From an uncultured Luminiphilus sp. (GTDB lineage: Bacteria; Pseudomonadota; Gammaproteobacteria; Pseudomonadales; Halieaceae), in contig CALSVI010000005.1 in the NCBI GenBank assembly GCA_943840615.1, forward strand, positions 124,001 to 188,000: a stretch of DNA of 64,000 bases, written 5' to 3'. This document shows positions 36,984 to 48,430 of the stretch, one piece after another (positions within the stretch are counted from its first letter, which is position 1; the number at the start of each line of letters is the position of its first letter). The notes beneath the pieces were generated by a model. The model did no database searches. It was not told the origin of the DNA and saw only the letters and a program-made list of their open reading frames with translations. The position numbers and the translations under genes are program-made.

Positions 36984-37465
36984 CAATAGACCTCGTAGTA
37001 TCGTCTGGAATGACGGAGCGCGGAGCGCAGGGGTATCCAACACAGCATGGAGCAGACGAGTCCAAGCAACCCGCCCCATGATGCAGCGGGCAGGTCAATG
37101 CCATTTCTGAGCCACTGCTCCACACCAGTGCTGAGAATCAACAGGACCAGCATCATCAGAGTTTGCTGTAGTAGGTCAAACTGTCGGATACGCTGGTAAT
37201 TAAACAGGAGTAACAGTGTGGCCAGCATCAGCCCCGGCGACGACAAGCCAAGTGGTGCTCCCTCAATCAAGTCCTGCATGACCCCTACTGTAAAAGCGGT
37301 GGCCACCCCGACCCTATGTGGTAGCGCCAACACCCAGTAATAGAGCGCCAACGTCGCGATGTCAGGTCGGATAATGCGCCAGTCCATGGGCAGTGGCAGT
37401 AGCATCAGCAACAACGCGCACCCCAGTGAGGCATAGATGACCCAAATCGCATGTGCTCGATTCAT
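36983..37465 (-). CDS. mreD: Rod-shape protein MreD
   Basis: Integral membrane part of the elongasome. It has 160 aa with five or so predicted helices (WVIYASLGCALLLMLLPLPM, IATLALYYWVLALPHRVGVA, LMLATLLLLFNY). GVMQDLIEGAPLGLSSPG matches the conserved motif GLxxDxxxGxPLG. It overlaps mreC by 4 nt. Confidence 0.94.
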   Translation of the reverse strand: MNRAHAIWVIYASLGCALLLMLLPLPMDWRIIRPDIATLALYYWVLALPHRVGVATAFTVGVMQDLIEGAPLGLSSPGLMLATLLLLFNYQRIRQFDLLQQTLMMLVLLILSTGVEQWLRNGIDLPAASWGGLLGLVCSMLCWIPLRSALRHSRRYYEVY

Positions 37466-38307
37466 CGAGAACCTGCGATGGGCAGCTCTGGCGCCCGCTC
37501 CACCACCAGCACGTGGCGACCCCGATCCAGAGCTGAAGAGGGGGCTGCACTGACCGCAGCGAAGGCATCACCCGGAGAGATGTCAACGTTTGTCACCCGA
37601 GCAACCGGATAGCCGTGGGGAAAACGGCCGCCAAGGCCGGAGGTCACGAGCAAATCGCCGACTCGGATATCGGTGGTAGCCGCAAGGTGCCGGATGACGA
37701 GTCGATCGATTGCCCCGCTACCCTCTGCGATCGCGCGCAGCCCCGATCGATTTATCTGCACTGGCAGCGCGTGAGCGCTGTCTGTGATCAGTACTGCCCG
37801 GCTGTTGTATTCTCCCGCCAGCGAAATCTGACCAATCAATCCCTCCGCCCCCAACACGGGCTGCCCCTCTTCAACACCGTCTGCGGCCCCCTTATTCAGC
37901 ATGACGACGTGTCGTGCTGGATCGGGTGACAGAGAGGTGATCTGTGCCGCGATCAACTCGTCTTCGATCTCCCTAGCGGAATTCAACAGCGCTTTGTAAC
38001 GCGCGTTTTCAGCTAGCAAGGAGGCCAACCGCTGAGCCTGACCTTTTAAGACGCGATTTTCCTGCTGCAACCGAAGTACGTCATCCTGGAGGGCGCTCCT
38101 AGATCGAAATGACGCCGCGATCCGATCCCATGCGTCCAAGGGTGCGAGCACGATGTCGCTGGCGAAAGCGGCGGCGTCGACTGCACCCCGCTGAAGCGTC
38201 ATTACTCTTGGATGATCACGGAAAAAAAACAGGCTCAATAGACACAAAAGCGTCAGCACAATAAATCTTGCGCTAATCGGATTTTGTTTCAGGAAAAGCG
38301 GTTTGAT
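37462..38307 (-). CDS. mreC: Rod-shape protein MreC (probable ATC start)
   Basis: Bitopic elongasome scaffold that activates RodA-PBP2. From 38307 the protein has 281 aa: KPLFLKQNPISARFIVLTLL with the membrane helix, a coiled coil (DDVLRLQQENRVLKGQAQRL), and the periplasmic beta domain with VTSGLGGRFPHGYPVARV. The expected start (IKPLF in Pseudomonas) has no ATG or GTG; GGAG at 38315-38318 lies 7 nt before ATC. The first standard start is a GTG at 38259, which would remove the cytoplasmic tail. Confidence 0.9.
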   Translation of the reverse strand: MKPLFLKQNPISARFIVLTLLCLLSLFFFRDHPRVMTLQRGAVDAAAFASDIVLAPLDAWDRIAASFRSRSALQDDVLRLQQENRVLKGQAQRLASLLAENARYKALLNSAREIEDELIAAQITSLSPDPARHVVMLNKGAADGVEEGQPVLGAEGLIGQISLAGEYNSRAVLITDSAHALPVQINRSGLRAIAEGSGAIDRLVIRHLAATTDIRVGDLLVTSGLGGRFPHGYPVARVTNVDISPGDAFAAVSAAPSSALDRGRHVLVVERAPELPIAGSR

Positions 38308-38331
38308 AACGCTACTCCAGTAGCCCGGGAG

Positions 38332-39590
<1,259 letters not shown>

Positions 39591-39878
39591 ATGTCTGTGT
39601 CACCCCAAGATGTCGAAAAGGTTGCCCTCCTCGCGCGCCTGACCATATCGGAATCTGATCTACCCGAGGTTACCGAGCGTTTTGCTCGTGTTTTGGGCCT
39701 AGTCGATGAGCTCAACACCATCGACACGCAGGATGTCGTACCGATGTCGAACCCTCACGATATGGAGCAGAGGCTTCGCCCCGATGCCGTGACCCGCAGT
39801 AACGAGCGCGAAGCGCTGATGGCCTCTGCCCCAGTGCAGGAACAGGGCTACTTCTTGGTGCCGAAGGTTATTGACTGA
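39591..39878 (+). CDS. gatC: Asp/Glu-tRNA amidotransferase subunit C
   Basis: Small subunit that holds GatA and GatB together in the enzyme converting Glu-tRNA(Gln) or Asp-tRNA(Asn) to the amide form. It has 95 aa: [18 protein letters not shown] and the C-terminal region [19 protein letters not shown] ... [10 protein letters not shown]. The stop overlaps the gatA start (TGATG). Confidence 0.96.
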   Translation: MSVSPQDVEKVALLARLTISESDLPEVTERFARVLGLVDELNTIDTQDVVPMSNPHDMEQRLRPDAVTRSNEREALMASAPVQEQGYFLVPKVID

Positions 39879-41356
39879 TGACTGATAGCACGCTGCTACA
39901 TGCCTCCGTAAGTCACCTGAGGCAGCTCCTGAAGGATCGCGCAGTGTCCAGTGAGGAGCTTACCGAGGCCTGTCTGAAGCAGATTAATGCGACTAACGAA
40001 GCACTCAATGCGATCATTACAGTGTGTCCAGAACAAGCGCTGGAAAGCGCACGTGCGGCCGATAGCCAACTTGCCAAGGGCGAGTCAAAGTCTCTGACGG
40101 GCATACCGCTGCTGCACAAGGATATTTTTTGTACTCGCGGGGTGCGCACGACCTGCGGCTCACGCATGCTGGAGCAATTCGTTCCCGCCTACGATGCCAC
40201 GGTGGTATCGAAAATGAAGGCGGAAGGCGTGGTCATGCTCGGTAAATGCAATATGGATGAGTTCGCAATGGGCTCCTCCAACGAAACCAGTTTTTTTGGC
40301 ACAGTCAAAAACCCCTGGGATCTGAGCTGCGTGCCGGGCGGCAGCTCCGGCGGATCAGCCGCAGCTCTGGCCACCGGCATGGCGCCTTTGGTGACGGGAA
40401 CAGATACCGGCGGCTCGATCCGGCAACCTGCCTCTCTCTGTGGCGTCACTGGGCTCAAGCCAACTTACGGCAGGGTCTCTAGGCTGGGAATTATCGCTTT
40501 TGCCTCATCGCTGGATCAGGCTGGACCTATGGCCCGCACCGCCGAAGACTGTGCGCTTGCACTGACCGCAATGGCAGGAATGGACGATGGCGATTCCACG
40601 TCTGCAAACCTGCCCGTGCCTGACTTCCATGGCGCGCTCAATCCTAATCTTCAGGGACTGCGAATCGGTCTGCCCCGGGAATATTTTAACGATGACCTGA
40701 ATGCTGACGTGCGCGCTCGTGTGATGGCTGCGCTGTCGGAGCTCGAAAAAGCCGGCGCCTCCTTAATTGACATCGATCTGCCGCATAGCCATTACGCCAT
40801 TGCTACCTATTATGTCATTGCACCGGCAGAAGCCTCCGCCAATCTGGCCCGCTACGACGGTGTTCGCTTCGGTTATCGATGCGAGCAGCCCTCGGATCTG
40901 GAGGATCTTTATCTGCGTTCGAGAAGCGAGGGTTTTGGTGAAGAGGTGCAACGGCGAATATTAGTGGGGACCTACGCACTCTCAGCCGGTTTCTACGACG
41001 CATATTTCAACAAGGCACAGCAGGTACGGCGGGTTATTACAGAGGACTTCCGGCGCGCCTTCGAACAAGTCGATGTCATCGCAGGCCCCTCTGCACCGGG
41101 CGTGGCATTTCCATTTGGCGCGAAACAGCAGGATCCGATCGCCATGTACATGGAAGATATTTATACGCTGGCGGTCAATCTGGCAGGTTTGCCCGGCCTC
41201 TCTACACCAGCAGGTCTGATCAACGGAATGCCGGTTGGCCTGCAGCTCATTGGCAAACCCTTCGACGAACAAACTATTCTCAACGCGGCACATCGACTCC
41301 AGATCGATACCGATTGGCACACTGCGCGCCCGAATCTCGAGGCCATCACGTCATGA
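39878..41356 (+). CDS. gatA: Asp/Glu-tRNA amidotransferase subunit A
   Basis: Amidase subunit that frees ammonia from glutamine. It has 492 aa with the amidase signature [20 protein letters not shown] and the Ser-cisSer-Lys triad: Lys in PLLHKDIF (about 80), Ser in GSSGGSAA and the catalytic Ser in [11 protein letters not shown]. Presence of gatCAB suggests that at least one amide tRNA is made indirectly here. Confidence 0.97.
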   Translation: MTDSTLLHASVSHLRQLLKDRAVSSEELTEACLKQINATNEALNAIITVCPEQALESARAADSQLAKGESKSLTGIPLLHKDIFCTRGVRTTCGSRMLEQFVPAYDATVVSKMKAEGVVMLGKCNMDEFAMGSSNETSFFGTVKNPWDLSCVPGGSSGGSAAALATGMAPLVTGTDTGGSIRQPASLCGVTGLKPTYGRVSRLGIIAFASSLDQAGPMARTAEDCALALTAMAGMDDGDSTSANLPVPDFHGALNPNLQGLRIGLPREYFNDDLNADVRARVMAALSELEKAGASLIDIDLPHSHYAIATYYVIAPAEASANLARYDGVRFGYRCEQPSDLEDLYLRSRSEGFGEEVQRRILVGTYALSAGFYDAYFNKAQQVRRVITEDFRRAFEQVDVIAGPSAPGVAFPFGAKQQDPIAMYMEDIYTLAVNLAGLPGLSTPAGLINGMPVGLQLIGKPFDEQTILNAAHRLQIDTDWHTARPNLEAITS

Positions 41357-42804
41357 ATTGGGAAATCGTTATGGGCTTAGAGGTGCACCTGCAGCTTGCA
41401 ACGCAGTCCAAGATCTTCTCGGGCTCCTCGGTCCAGTTTGGAGCCGCACCCAATGAACAAGCCGATGCAGTCGATTTAGGTATGCCGGGCATGCTCCCGG
41501 TACTGAACGAGGAAGCGGTTCGCTATGCCGTGAAATTTGGGCTGGGTATCGGCGCTCGTATCGGTGATCGCTCGGTTTTTGACCGCAAGAATTATTTTTA
41601 TCCTGATTTGCCCAAGGGCTACCAGGTGAGCCAGTTCTTTGCCCCCATTGTCTGCGAGGGCATGTTTGAAGTCCCTCTTGAAGACGGCACGCTCTTCCCC
41701 ATTCGCATCACCCGCGCGCATCTAGAGGAAGATGCGGGAAAATCGGTCCACGACCTGTTCCAACAGGAGACCGGAATCGACCTAAACCGCGCCGGGACAC
41801 CTCTGCTTGAAATCGTGACAGAGCCTGACTTTCGATCCGCGGAACAGGCAGTCGCCTACCTAAAAGCCCTGCACTCTCTGGTCACTTATTTGGGGATCTC
41901 CGATGGCAACATGTCGGAGGGCTCTATGCGTTGCGACATCAATATTTCCCTGCGTGAAAAAGGCTCAGAAACGCTGGGCACCCGCACTGAGATCAAAAAC
42001 GTCAATTCGTTTCGCTTCGTGGAGCGAGCGATTTACAGCGAGTATGAACGTCAAGCAGATATTTTAGAAAGCGGCGGGACGATCACCCAAGAAACGCGGC
42101 TCTATGATGCGGAGCAAAATGTCACCCGCTCAATGCGCTCAAAGGAAGTTGCCAACGACTATCGCTATTTCCCTGAACCGGATCTACTCCCGATTGTCAT
42201 CGACAGTGACTACATCGAGGCGGTGCGCGCCACTCTGCCCGAGTTGCCGGGCGCCAAGCGCACCCGATTCACGTCGGCTTACGGACTCAGCGAGTATGAT
42301 GCGGCCTTAATTGTCCCCAACCATGCCATGGCCGACTACTTCGAGTCAGTCGTTCAATTGTGTGAAGCCCCCAAACCCGCCGCCAACTGGATCCTCGGCG
42401 ATCTCTCCGGGGCGCTCAATCGCAACGACGTAGGCGTCGAGGAAAGTCCGATCACGCCTGAGCGACTGGCCGGTCTGATAGTCCGTATTGAGGATGGCAC
42501 TTTATCCAGCAAGCTGGCGAAGCAGGTATTCGATGCCATGTGGGAAGGCGAAGGTGATACCGATGAGGTCATCGCCGCGCGCGGACTTAAACAGGTTAGC
42601 GACTCGAGCGAGCTGGAGGCGATGGTAGACGAAGTTATCGCAAATAGTCCGGACCAAGTAGCCCAGTATCTGGCCGCGGACGAAGCGAAACGAAAAAAAC
42701 TCAGCGGTTTTTTTGTCGGTCAGATCATGAAGGCTTCCAAGGGTCAGGCCAACCCACAGATGCTGAATGCGCTACTGCTCGAAAAGCTGCAAAATCAGTC
42801 CTGA
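41353..42804 (+). CDS. gatB: Asp/Glu-tRNA amidotransferase subunit B
   Basis: Kinase/transamidase subunit that activates the misacylated tRNA. It has 483 aa: [31 protein letters not shown], the Glu/metal region [11 protein letters not shown], and the YqeY-like tail domain ending [23 protein letters not shown] overlaps the gatA stop by 4 nt; the 3' end overlaps the convergent smrA-like gene by 10 nt. Confidence 0.97.
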   Translation: MNWEIVMGLEVHLQLATQSKIFSGSSVQFGAAPNEQADAVDLGMPGMLPVLNEEAVRYAVKFGLGIGARIGDRSVFDRKNYFYPDLPKGYQVSQFFAPIVCEGMFEVPLEDGTLFPIRITRAHLEEDAGKSVHDLFQQETGIDLNRAGTPLLEIVTEPDFRSAEQAVAYLKALHSLVTYLGISDGNMSEGSMRCDINISLREKGSETLGTRTEIKNVNSFRFVERAIYSEYERQADILESGGTITQETRLYDAEQNVTRSMRSKEVANDYRYFPEPDLLPIVIDSDYIEAVRATLPELPGAKRTRFTSAYGLSEYDAALIVPNHAMADYFESVVQLCEAPKPAANWILGDLSGALNRNDVGVEESPITPERLAGLIVRIEDGTLSSKLAKQVFDAMWEGEGDTDEVIAARGLKQVSDSSELEAMVDEVIANSPDQVAQYLAADEAKRKKLSGFFVGQIMKASKGQANPQMLNALLLEKLQNQS

Positions 42805-43382
42805 ACCCGCCCCTTAAGATATTTGAGCCGATTTTCGCGTTTTTGGTCGGCGCTTTTTCGCAGCAATACATAAACCGCGCCCGTGCCACCGTGGGAAGGC
42901 TGTGCTGAGTGGAACGCCTGCACCGCCTCCAGCTCGCGCAACCAATGATCAACATAGCCTTTCAACACGGCGGTGCGGTCACCCTGTGCTTTCGATTGCC
43001 CTTTGCCGTGAACAATCAATAAGGTGCGGAGCCCGAGACTCGTGGCTTCCTGAATGAACGAGAAAACCTCATCCCTCGCTTGTATCACCGCCAATCGATG
43101 TAAATCGAGTCGCGCGTCGATTTGATAGTGACCGAGGCGAAGTTTTCGATAAACACCGTTCTGAATACCCGGGCGCTTGAACTCGAGCACGTACCACGCA
43201 TCTAGCGGCATGACACCATCATCGACCAGCGGATTAAGCGTTGTCTCTTCCCCAATTGCGGCGAGCTGCCTGCCCTTTTGCTGATCTGCGGACAGTCGAT
43301 CCTTGATCAAGCGCACACGCGCTTCGCGGCCCAGGGGTTTCACGCCGGACATTTCTTCCGCAAAAATATCTTCGTCACTCAC
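42795..43382 (-). CDS. Smr-domain protein (SmrA-like)
   Basis: Small MutS-related domain protein; Smr domains are nucleases acting on DNA or on ribosome-stalled mRNA (SmrB). About 195 aa: an N-terminal part with [11 protein letters not shown], then the Smr domain from about residue 95 with LDLHRL (LDxH-type motif), LLIVHGKG and [14 protein letters not shown]. The start is uncertain: GTG at 43382 (VSDEDIF) or GTG at 43394. It is divergent from cysZ. Confidence 0.88.
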   Translation of the reverse strand: MSDEDIFAEEMSGVKPLGREARVRLIKDRLSADQQKGRQLAAIGEETTLNPLVDDGVMPLDAWYVLEFKRPGIQNGVYRKLRLGHYQIDARLDLHRLAVIQARDEVFSFIQEATSLGLRTLLIVHGKGQSKAQGDRTAVLKGYVDHWLRELEAVQAFHSAQPSHGGTGAVYVLLRKSADQKRENRLKYLKGRVQD

Positions 43383-43447
43383 AGGAATTTGCACTCTGGT
43401 CGACGGATGGGACAGTATAGTGCTCCCATCTGGTGGCGGGTAACTCC

Positions 43448-44185
43448 ATGAACGGTAATCTCGTGACAGGCGCTGGCTATTTTTTGCGTGGGCTGGCCAT
43501 GACATTCCAGCCTGGCCTGCGTCGCTTCGTAATGGTGCCTTTAATTGCCAACGTGATTCTATTCAGCCTCATGGGCTGGCTGGTTTACGAACTGGTCACT
43601 GATTTTTACGACGCCGCGATGCTCACCGTACCCGAATGGCTTCAATTCCTATCCTGGATCATCACCCCCCTGCTTTGGCTGGTCGGCGGACTGATGACCG
43701 GATACGCCTCCACCCTGCTGGTATTAATGCTGACCTCGCCTTTTCATGCGCTACTCGCCGAAAAGGTCGAAGAGGTGGTCACTGGCGAGCCGGTGCCCGC
43801 AGTGGAGGGCATTGCAGCAGCCCTGTTAGAGGTGCCAAGAGCCCTGTTTCGTGAAATACGGAAGTTTCTCTATTACATACCGATGGCATTGGCGGTGCTG
43901 ATACTCACCATCATCCCGGTCTTCAATGCTTTCGCCCCGCTAGCCTGGTTCTTGTTGGGCGCTTGGATGATGAGCCTGCAGTTCGTCGACTACCCGATGG
44001 ACAACCACCGTTTGCCGTTTCGTGAGGTGCGTGACGCCTGTGCGGCGCACAGACTATCGACCATCGGCTTCGGGGGTACGGTGGCACTCTTCACCGGCAT
44101 CCCGTTCCTCAACTTGATGGTGATCCCCGCCGCAGTGATCGGCGCTACGCTATTGTGGTGCGAGGAGTTACGGCCCCTACGTTAG
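43448..44185 (+). CDS. cysZ: Sulfate transporter CysZ (EI24 family)
   Basis: Inner-membrane sulfate uptake protein feeding cysteine synthesis. It has 245 aa with four or more hydrophobic helices: GAGYFLRGLAMTFQPGLRRFV, PLLWLVGGLMTGYASTLLVLM, and QFVDYPMDNHRLPF, which is the best-kept part of the family. It ends 4 nt inside the convergent helicase gene. Confidence 0.92.
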   Translation: MNGNLVTGAGYFLRGLAMTFQPGLRRFVMVPLIANVILFSLMGWLVYELVTDFYDAAMLTVPEWLQFLSWIITPLLWLVGGLMTGYASTLLVLMLTSPFHALLAEKVEEVVTGEPVPAVEGIAAALLEVPRALFREIRKFLYYIPMALAVLILTIIPVFNAFAPLAWFLLGAWMMSLQFVDYPMDNHRLPFREVRDACAAHRLSTIGFGGTVALFTGIPFLNLMVIPAAVIGATLLWCEELRPLR

Positions 44186-45399
44186 GAGCGATCGCGAGGC
44201 GGCGGTGGGGTGCAGGCGAGAGAATGTCCCAGCAATGTCTCAATATCGGGCAGCAAAAAGGCGTCATCTTCACTGGCAAAGCTGATTGATACGCCGGTGG
44301 CGCCAGCACGGCCAGTGCGGCCAATACGATGGACGTAATCCTCGGGATCCTCGGGCAGGTTGTAATTCACCACATGGGAGATACCCTCGACATGAATTCC
44401 CCGACCAGCAACATCGGTCGCAACCATCACCTTTGAGCGGCCCGACTTGAAATTCTCAAGCGTTTTAGTTCGTTTGGCTTGCGTAATCTCACCCGAGAGC
44501 ATGCCACAGTCGACACCTGCCTTACGAAGCTTCTCGTAGAGCCTTCTTACCTGGTCACGCCGGTTGGCAAATACGATGACACTCTCGACCGCAGGATCAT
44601 TGAGCAGATCCATTAATACCGGAAAACGTTCCTGGCTCGTAACAAGGTAGACCTTCTGGTCAACCGATGCAGTCGCTACATGCTCAGGTTCAATTTCTAC
44701 CGTGATGGGCTCAAAAGTCCATTGTTGCGCCAGATTCATGATGTCCTGAGTGAAGGTCGCCGAAAAAAGCAGGGTCTGTCGATCTTCTCTGCGCGGTGTC
44801 GCCCGAACAATGCGCTTCACCTGAGGAATGAAACCCATATCCAACATGCGATCCCCCTCATCGAGGACCAAAATCTCGACCCGATCAAGTGACAGATCGC
44901 GACGCTCCATAAAGTCGATCAGCCGCCCAGGTGTCGCAACAATCATATCCACTGGCGACCCATTCACCTTGCTCAACTGCTTCTGGTAATCGGCACCACC
45001 AATCAGGGTTACGGTCTTGAGACCGGTGAAACGCCCCAATTCTTGGGCGTCCTCTGCGATCTGCATCACCAGCTCGCGAGTGGGGGCAATGATCACCGCA
45101 CGCGGCTCGCCAAGATAACGCTCGCCTTCAATTGGGTGGCTTAGCAAATCGTTAAAAATAGTGATCAGAAAGGCCGCGGTTTTCCCAGTGCCCGTTTGGG
45201 CTTTGCCAATGGCATCATTCCCCGCGAGGGTATGTGGCAGGATGCTTCCCTGAATCGGAGAACAGAACTCGAATCCCAGAGCGTCGATACCCTTCTGCAC
45301 CGAAGCGTCAAGATTCAGGGTATCGAATTTTACCTGTGGGGTTGATTCTGCCTCATCGGGCTCAACCTGTTCGCTCTGCGCGACGGCATTTTCTTGCAC
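44182..45399 (-). CDS. DEAD-box-family RNA helicase (RhlB-like) with DEGD motif
   Basis: ATP-dependent RNA helicase resembling RhlB. About 405 aa: Q motif FCSPIQ, motif I AQTGTGKT, Ia PTRELVMQ, TPGRL, motif II VLDEGDRMLDMGFIPQV, motif III SAT, VFANRRDQ, ATDVAGRGIHV and HRIGRTGR. Motif II reads D-E-G-D instead of D-E-A-D (codon GGG at 44854-44856). The start is uncertain; GTG at 45399 follows a poor ribosome site. The basic tail usual in RhlB is short here (TPPPPRDRS). Confidence 0.92.
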   Translation of the reverse strand: MQENAVAQSEQVEPDEAESTPQVKFDTLNLDASVQKGIDALGFEFCSPIQGSILPHTLAGNDAIGKAQTGTGKTAAFLITIFNDLLSHPIEGERYLGEPRAVIIAPTRELVMQIAEDAQELGRFTGLKTVTLIGGADYQKQLSKVNGSPVDMIVATPGRLIDFMERRDLSLDRVEILVLDEGDRMLDMGFIPQVKRIVRATPRREDRQTLLFSATFTQDIMNLAQQWTFEPITVEIEPEHVATASVDQKVYLVTSQERFPVLMDLLNDPAVESVIVFANRRDQVRRLYEKLRKAGVDCGMLSGEITQAKRTKTLENFKSGRSKVMVATDVAGRGIHVEGISHVVNYNLPEDPEDYVHRIGRTGRAGATGVSISFASEDDAFLLPDIETLLGHSLACTPPPPRDRS

Positions 45400-45495
45400 A
45401 ACAATTGCCGGGAAAAAATGAGCGCGAAGTCTAGCACAGCGAAGCAGGTTAAAATGCCGGATTATCCACACTGCCTAGCGCCCTGATTCCAACCT

Positions 45496-46867
45496 ATGAC
45501 CGATACTCATCCCTCCCGTTTCATGCCGCAAATGCTCAACGAACTGGGGCCGCTCTGGCGTATTGCCTGGCCGCTGCTAATTGCTCAGACCGCTCAGATC
45601 GGCACCGGTGTGGTGGATACCCTGATGGCCGGCAACTACGGAGATACCGACCTCGCAGCGATTGCGGTCGGGTTCAACATCTGGCTTCCCCTCTACCTGA
45701 TCATTTTGGGAACCTTATTCGCGTGCTCCGCCATCGTGGCGCAAGATTACGGCGCGGGTCGCATCGAACGGGTCCGCAGTTTCCTGCCCCAGGGTTTGTG
45801 GGTTGCCGTAGCACTCAGTGCAGTGGTGACCCCGCTGTGCCTCGGCAGTGGCGCCTTCATTGGCATTCTGGGCCTTCCCCACGGAAACCGGCGCCAAAAC
45901 CGCCGCTTATGTGAGCCGGGTTGGACTCGGCTTTCCTGCCTTGGGCATTTTCTTGGCGCTGCGCTATCACACTCAAGGACTGGGCATCACCGCACCGTTT
46001 GCCATGGCGAGCGTCGTGGGCTTTATCGCCAACGTGCCACTGAACTACATGCTGATTTTTGGTGCCTGGGGCGCACCCGAACTCGGCGCCGAAGGATGCG
46101 GCCTCGCGACGGCGGCATCCATGTGGATCAGCACAATCATCATTTTCCTGTACATCCTGACAGCCCGCTCGATCCAGCCGTATTTGCCGGATCGCTGGTT
46201 TGATAGGCCTGACTGGAGTCGAATTGCCGAGATTCTGGCCGTCGGCTTTCCTGTCGGCCTCACCTTCTTTTTGGAGACGGGCGTGTTTTCGGCAATTACC
46301 CTGCTTATTGCGACTCTCGGTGATTCGGCGGTGGCGGCACATCAAATTGCCATTAACGTGTGGGATGTTTTTTACATACCCATGATCAGTATTGGCAGCG
46401 CTATGGCGACCCGGATGGGTCATGCAATCGGAGCCCAAAATGCCCATGGCGTGCGCATGGCTCTGCGGGTGGGAGCTGCGCTGTCTACACTCATTGGACT
46501 CCTGGCCATGCTGTTGCTACTGCTGTTCCCCGACGCGATTATTGGCGCATACACCCAGTCGGGCGACATCCGCGATCTTGCCTTGAGATTGCTGCGGCTG
46601 GCCGCGCTGTTCATCATGATCGATGTCGTACAGATTGTCGGATCCTTCGTGCTGCGCGCATACAAAGAAACGCGTTTTCCCTTTTTGGTGGTGACCCTGT
46701 CGTATTGGGGACTCGCCCTGCCATTGGGTTACCTTTTAGCCATTCATTGGGGTGACGGCAACCCCGAGGGCACCGTGGATTTTTGGTACACCACGATTCT
46801 GGGGATTGCGGTTGCCGCCGCGCTGATCACCTGGCGCGTGAGAAGAATTCTGCGGGCGCTGGATTAA
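45496..46867 (+). pseudogene. MATE-family multidrug/sodium exporter (NorM-like), +1 frameshift
   Basis: Twelve-helix exporter of the MATE family, about 457 aa once joined. The first frame gives ELGPLWRIAWPLLIAQTAQIG, VDTLMAGNYGDTDLAAIAVG and up to FIGILGLP. The second gives TETGAKTAAYVSRVGLG, FLALRYHTQGLG, FPVGLTFFLETGVFSAITLL and the remaining helices. Dropping one C from the CCCC run at 45887-45890 (LGLPTETG) joins them exactly. No stop or second lesion is seen, so sequencing error or very recent inactivation are both possible. Confidence 0.9.
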
Positions 46868-46877
46868 TACGGGTTTA

Positions 46878-47633
46878 TCAGCACTCGTTTTGGCACATTG
46901 CGCAATTTTTGTGGCCGCCGATCGCCACGTCGTGGTGCTCCCCAGACCAGGCGTCCAGAAGCCGGAGCTGACCCCAAGGAACGCTGGCGCCAAGCAAATA
47001 CTTGAGTGCCAGTAAACTCTGCTGGAGTGCCACCAACCCCACGACCGGGCCGAGAATACCCAGCTCGGCGCAGCCCGCCTCCTGTTGTTGATCCGTATCC
47101 GCCACAAGGCAGTGGTAGCAGCCGTGTTCACGCCCACCGTCAAAAGCCGCCCACTGGCCGGAGGTGCGCACCGCAGCACCCATGATCCAGGGTAGCCCCG
47201 CCGCAAAGGTCGTCCGATCAATATCCAGCCGCGTCCGAAAGGAATCCGTAGCATCCAGCACCAAATCGATCTCTTCAAGCAGGTCGGGCGCAGAGCTTAT
47301 GTCGAACCGGGTAACGCGAGCATCGACTGCCACATCTGGGTTACCCTCGACCAATCGTCTAGCCAACACGTCTGCCTTGCACTGACCCACATCTTGCTCT
47401 GCATAGGCCAACTGGCGCGGCAAATTGCTGAGCTCGATGTGATCATAATCTGCGATGCGGATAACGCCGACACCCGCGCCCGCAAGATACTGCGCAATGG
47501 GGGTGCCCAACCCGCCCGCTCCAATAATCAGCACGCGACCCCGCTTCAACCTCGACTGTCCCTCCAGGTCCACCTCGGGCAGAATCAACTGGCGCGCATA
47601 ACGCGCCAACTCGGCATCGGTTAACTCAGCCAT
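46878..47633 (-). CDS. moeB: HesA/MoeB/ThiF-family sulfur-carrier adenylyltransferase
   Basis: E1-like enzyme that adenylates the C-terminus of MoaD or ThiS. About 251 aa: ATP loop IGAGGLGTPIAQYLAGAGVG (about 35-54), LSNLPRQLAY, DATDSFRTRLDID, and zinc cysteines in CYHCLV and CAMCQNEC. The ATG at 47633 overlaps the prmC end by 13 nt. Position after prmC, as in Pseudomonas, favours MoeB; ThiF cannot be excluded. Confidence 0.9.
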   Translation of the reverse strand: MAELTDAELARYARQLILPEVDLEGQSRLKRGRVLIIGAGGLGTPIAQYLAGAGVGVIRIADYDHIELSNLPRQLAYAEQDVGQCKADVLARRLVEGNPDVAVDARVTRFDISSAPDLLEEIDLVLDATDSFRTRLDIDRTTFAAGLPWIMGAAVRTSGQWAAFDGGREHGCYHCLVADTDQQQEAGCAELGILGPVVGLVALQQSLLALKYLLGASVPWGQLRLLDAWSGEHHDVAIGGHKNCAMCQNEC

Positions 47634-48430
47634 TGCCCCCCCGTCATACGCGCCTGCCCAGACCAATCCCGGCGCGTACTCACTGTGCTGAACCCCCTCG
47701 CTCGCAATAACGCTGCGACGGCCTCTGCCTGATCAAATCCGTGTTCCAGCAGCAACCACCCCCCCGGTCGCAAAAAGTCAGGTGCTCGTCCCACAATGTG
47801 GTCAATCGACTCCAGACCCGTATGACCACCAATGAGCGCTAGCGCGGGTTCTGCCGGAAGATCACCTTGGCTCAGGTGTGCATCGTTAGCTGCAATATAA
47901 GGCGGGTTTGATACCACCAGATCCCAGCAACTGGGCGGTACCTTGTCAAACCAGTCGCTGCACAACCAATCAACCTCAAGCCCCAGTGACTCACCATTAG
48001 CCCTGGCACAGGACAGCGCGTTCTGACCGCTATCGACCGCGCACATCTCCACCTCGGGTCGTTCGGATTTACACGCCAGCGCAATCGCGCCGCTGCCAGT
48101 GCCCAGATCCAATACCCGGCGTGCCCCTGCATCGATGCGTTCGATGGCCCATTCTACGAGGTGCTCTGTTTCTCGGCGCGGAACCAAGACGTCTCGATTG
48201 ACGCTCAAGCGCAGGTTCCAGAAATCGCGATATCCCAGCAGGTAAGCAAGGGGCTCGCCCCCCGCGCGCGCCCTGGCCTGCGCCATGAAGTGCTCCGCAC
48301 AGGTGTCATCCACAGGCTCATCCCCGTGCGCGAACAGCCACGCACGATCCACTCGCAGTGCATTGGCGAGCAGGCCTTCGGCGTCTCCCCGATCGATAGC
48401 GACTTGCTGTAGCAACTCGCGGGCAGTCAT
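47621..48430 (-). CDS. prmC: Release-factor glutamine methyltransferase PrmC
   Basis: Methylates the GGQ glutamine of RF1 and RF2. It has 269 aa: a helical N-domain, SAM motif [14 protein letters not shown] (about 115-128), and the active-site NPPY in [12 protein letters not shown]. It overlaps prfA, its substrate gene, by 4 nt. Confidence 0.97.
   Translation of the reverse strand: MTARELLQQVAIDRGDAEGLLANALRVDRAWLFAHGDEPVDDTCAEHFMAQARARAGGEPLAYLLGYRDFWNLRLSVNRDVLVPRRETEHLVEWAIERIDAGARRVLDLGTGSGAIALACKSERPEVEMCAVDSGQNALSCARANGESLGLEVDWLCSDWFDKVPPSCWDLVVSNPPYIAANDAHLSQGDLPAEPALALIGGHTGLESIDHIVGRAPDFLRPGGWLLLEHGFDQAEAVAALLRARGFSTVSTRRDWSGQARMTGGQWLS

Noticed and set aside
45887-45890. Programmed +1 frameshift in the MATE gene
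   Set aside because: No stop codon at the shift, no slippery pattern or stimulatory hairpin seen; error or mutation explains it better.
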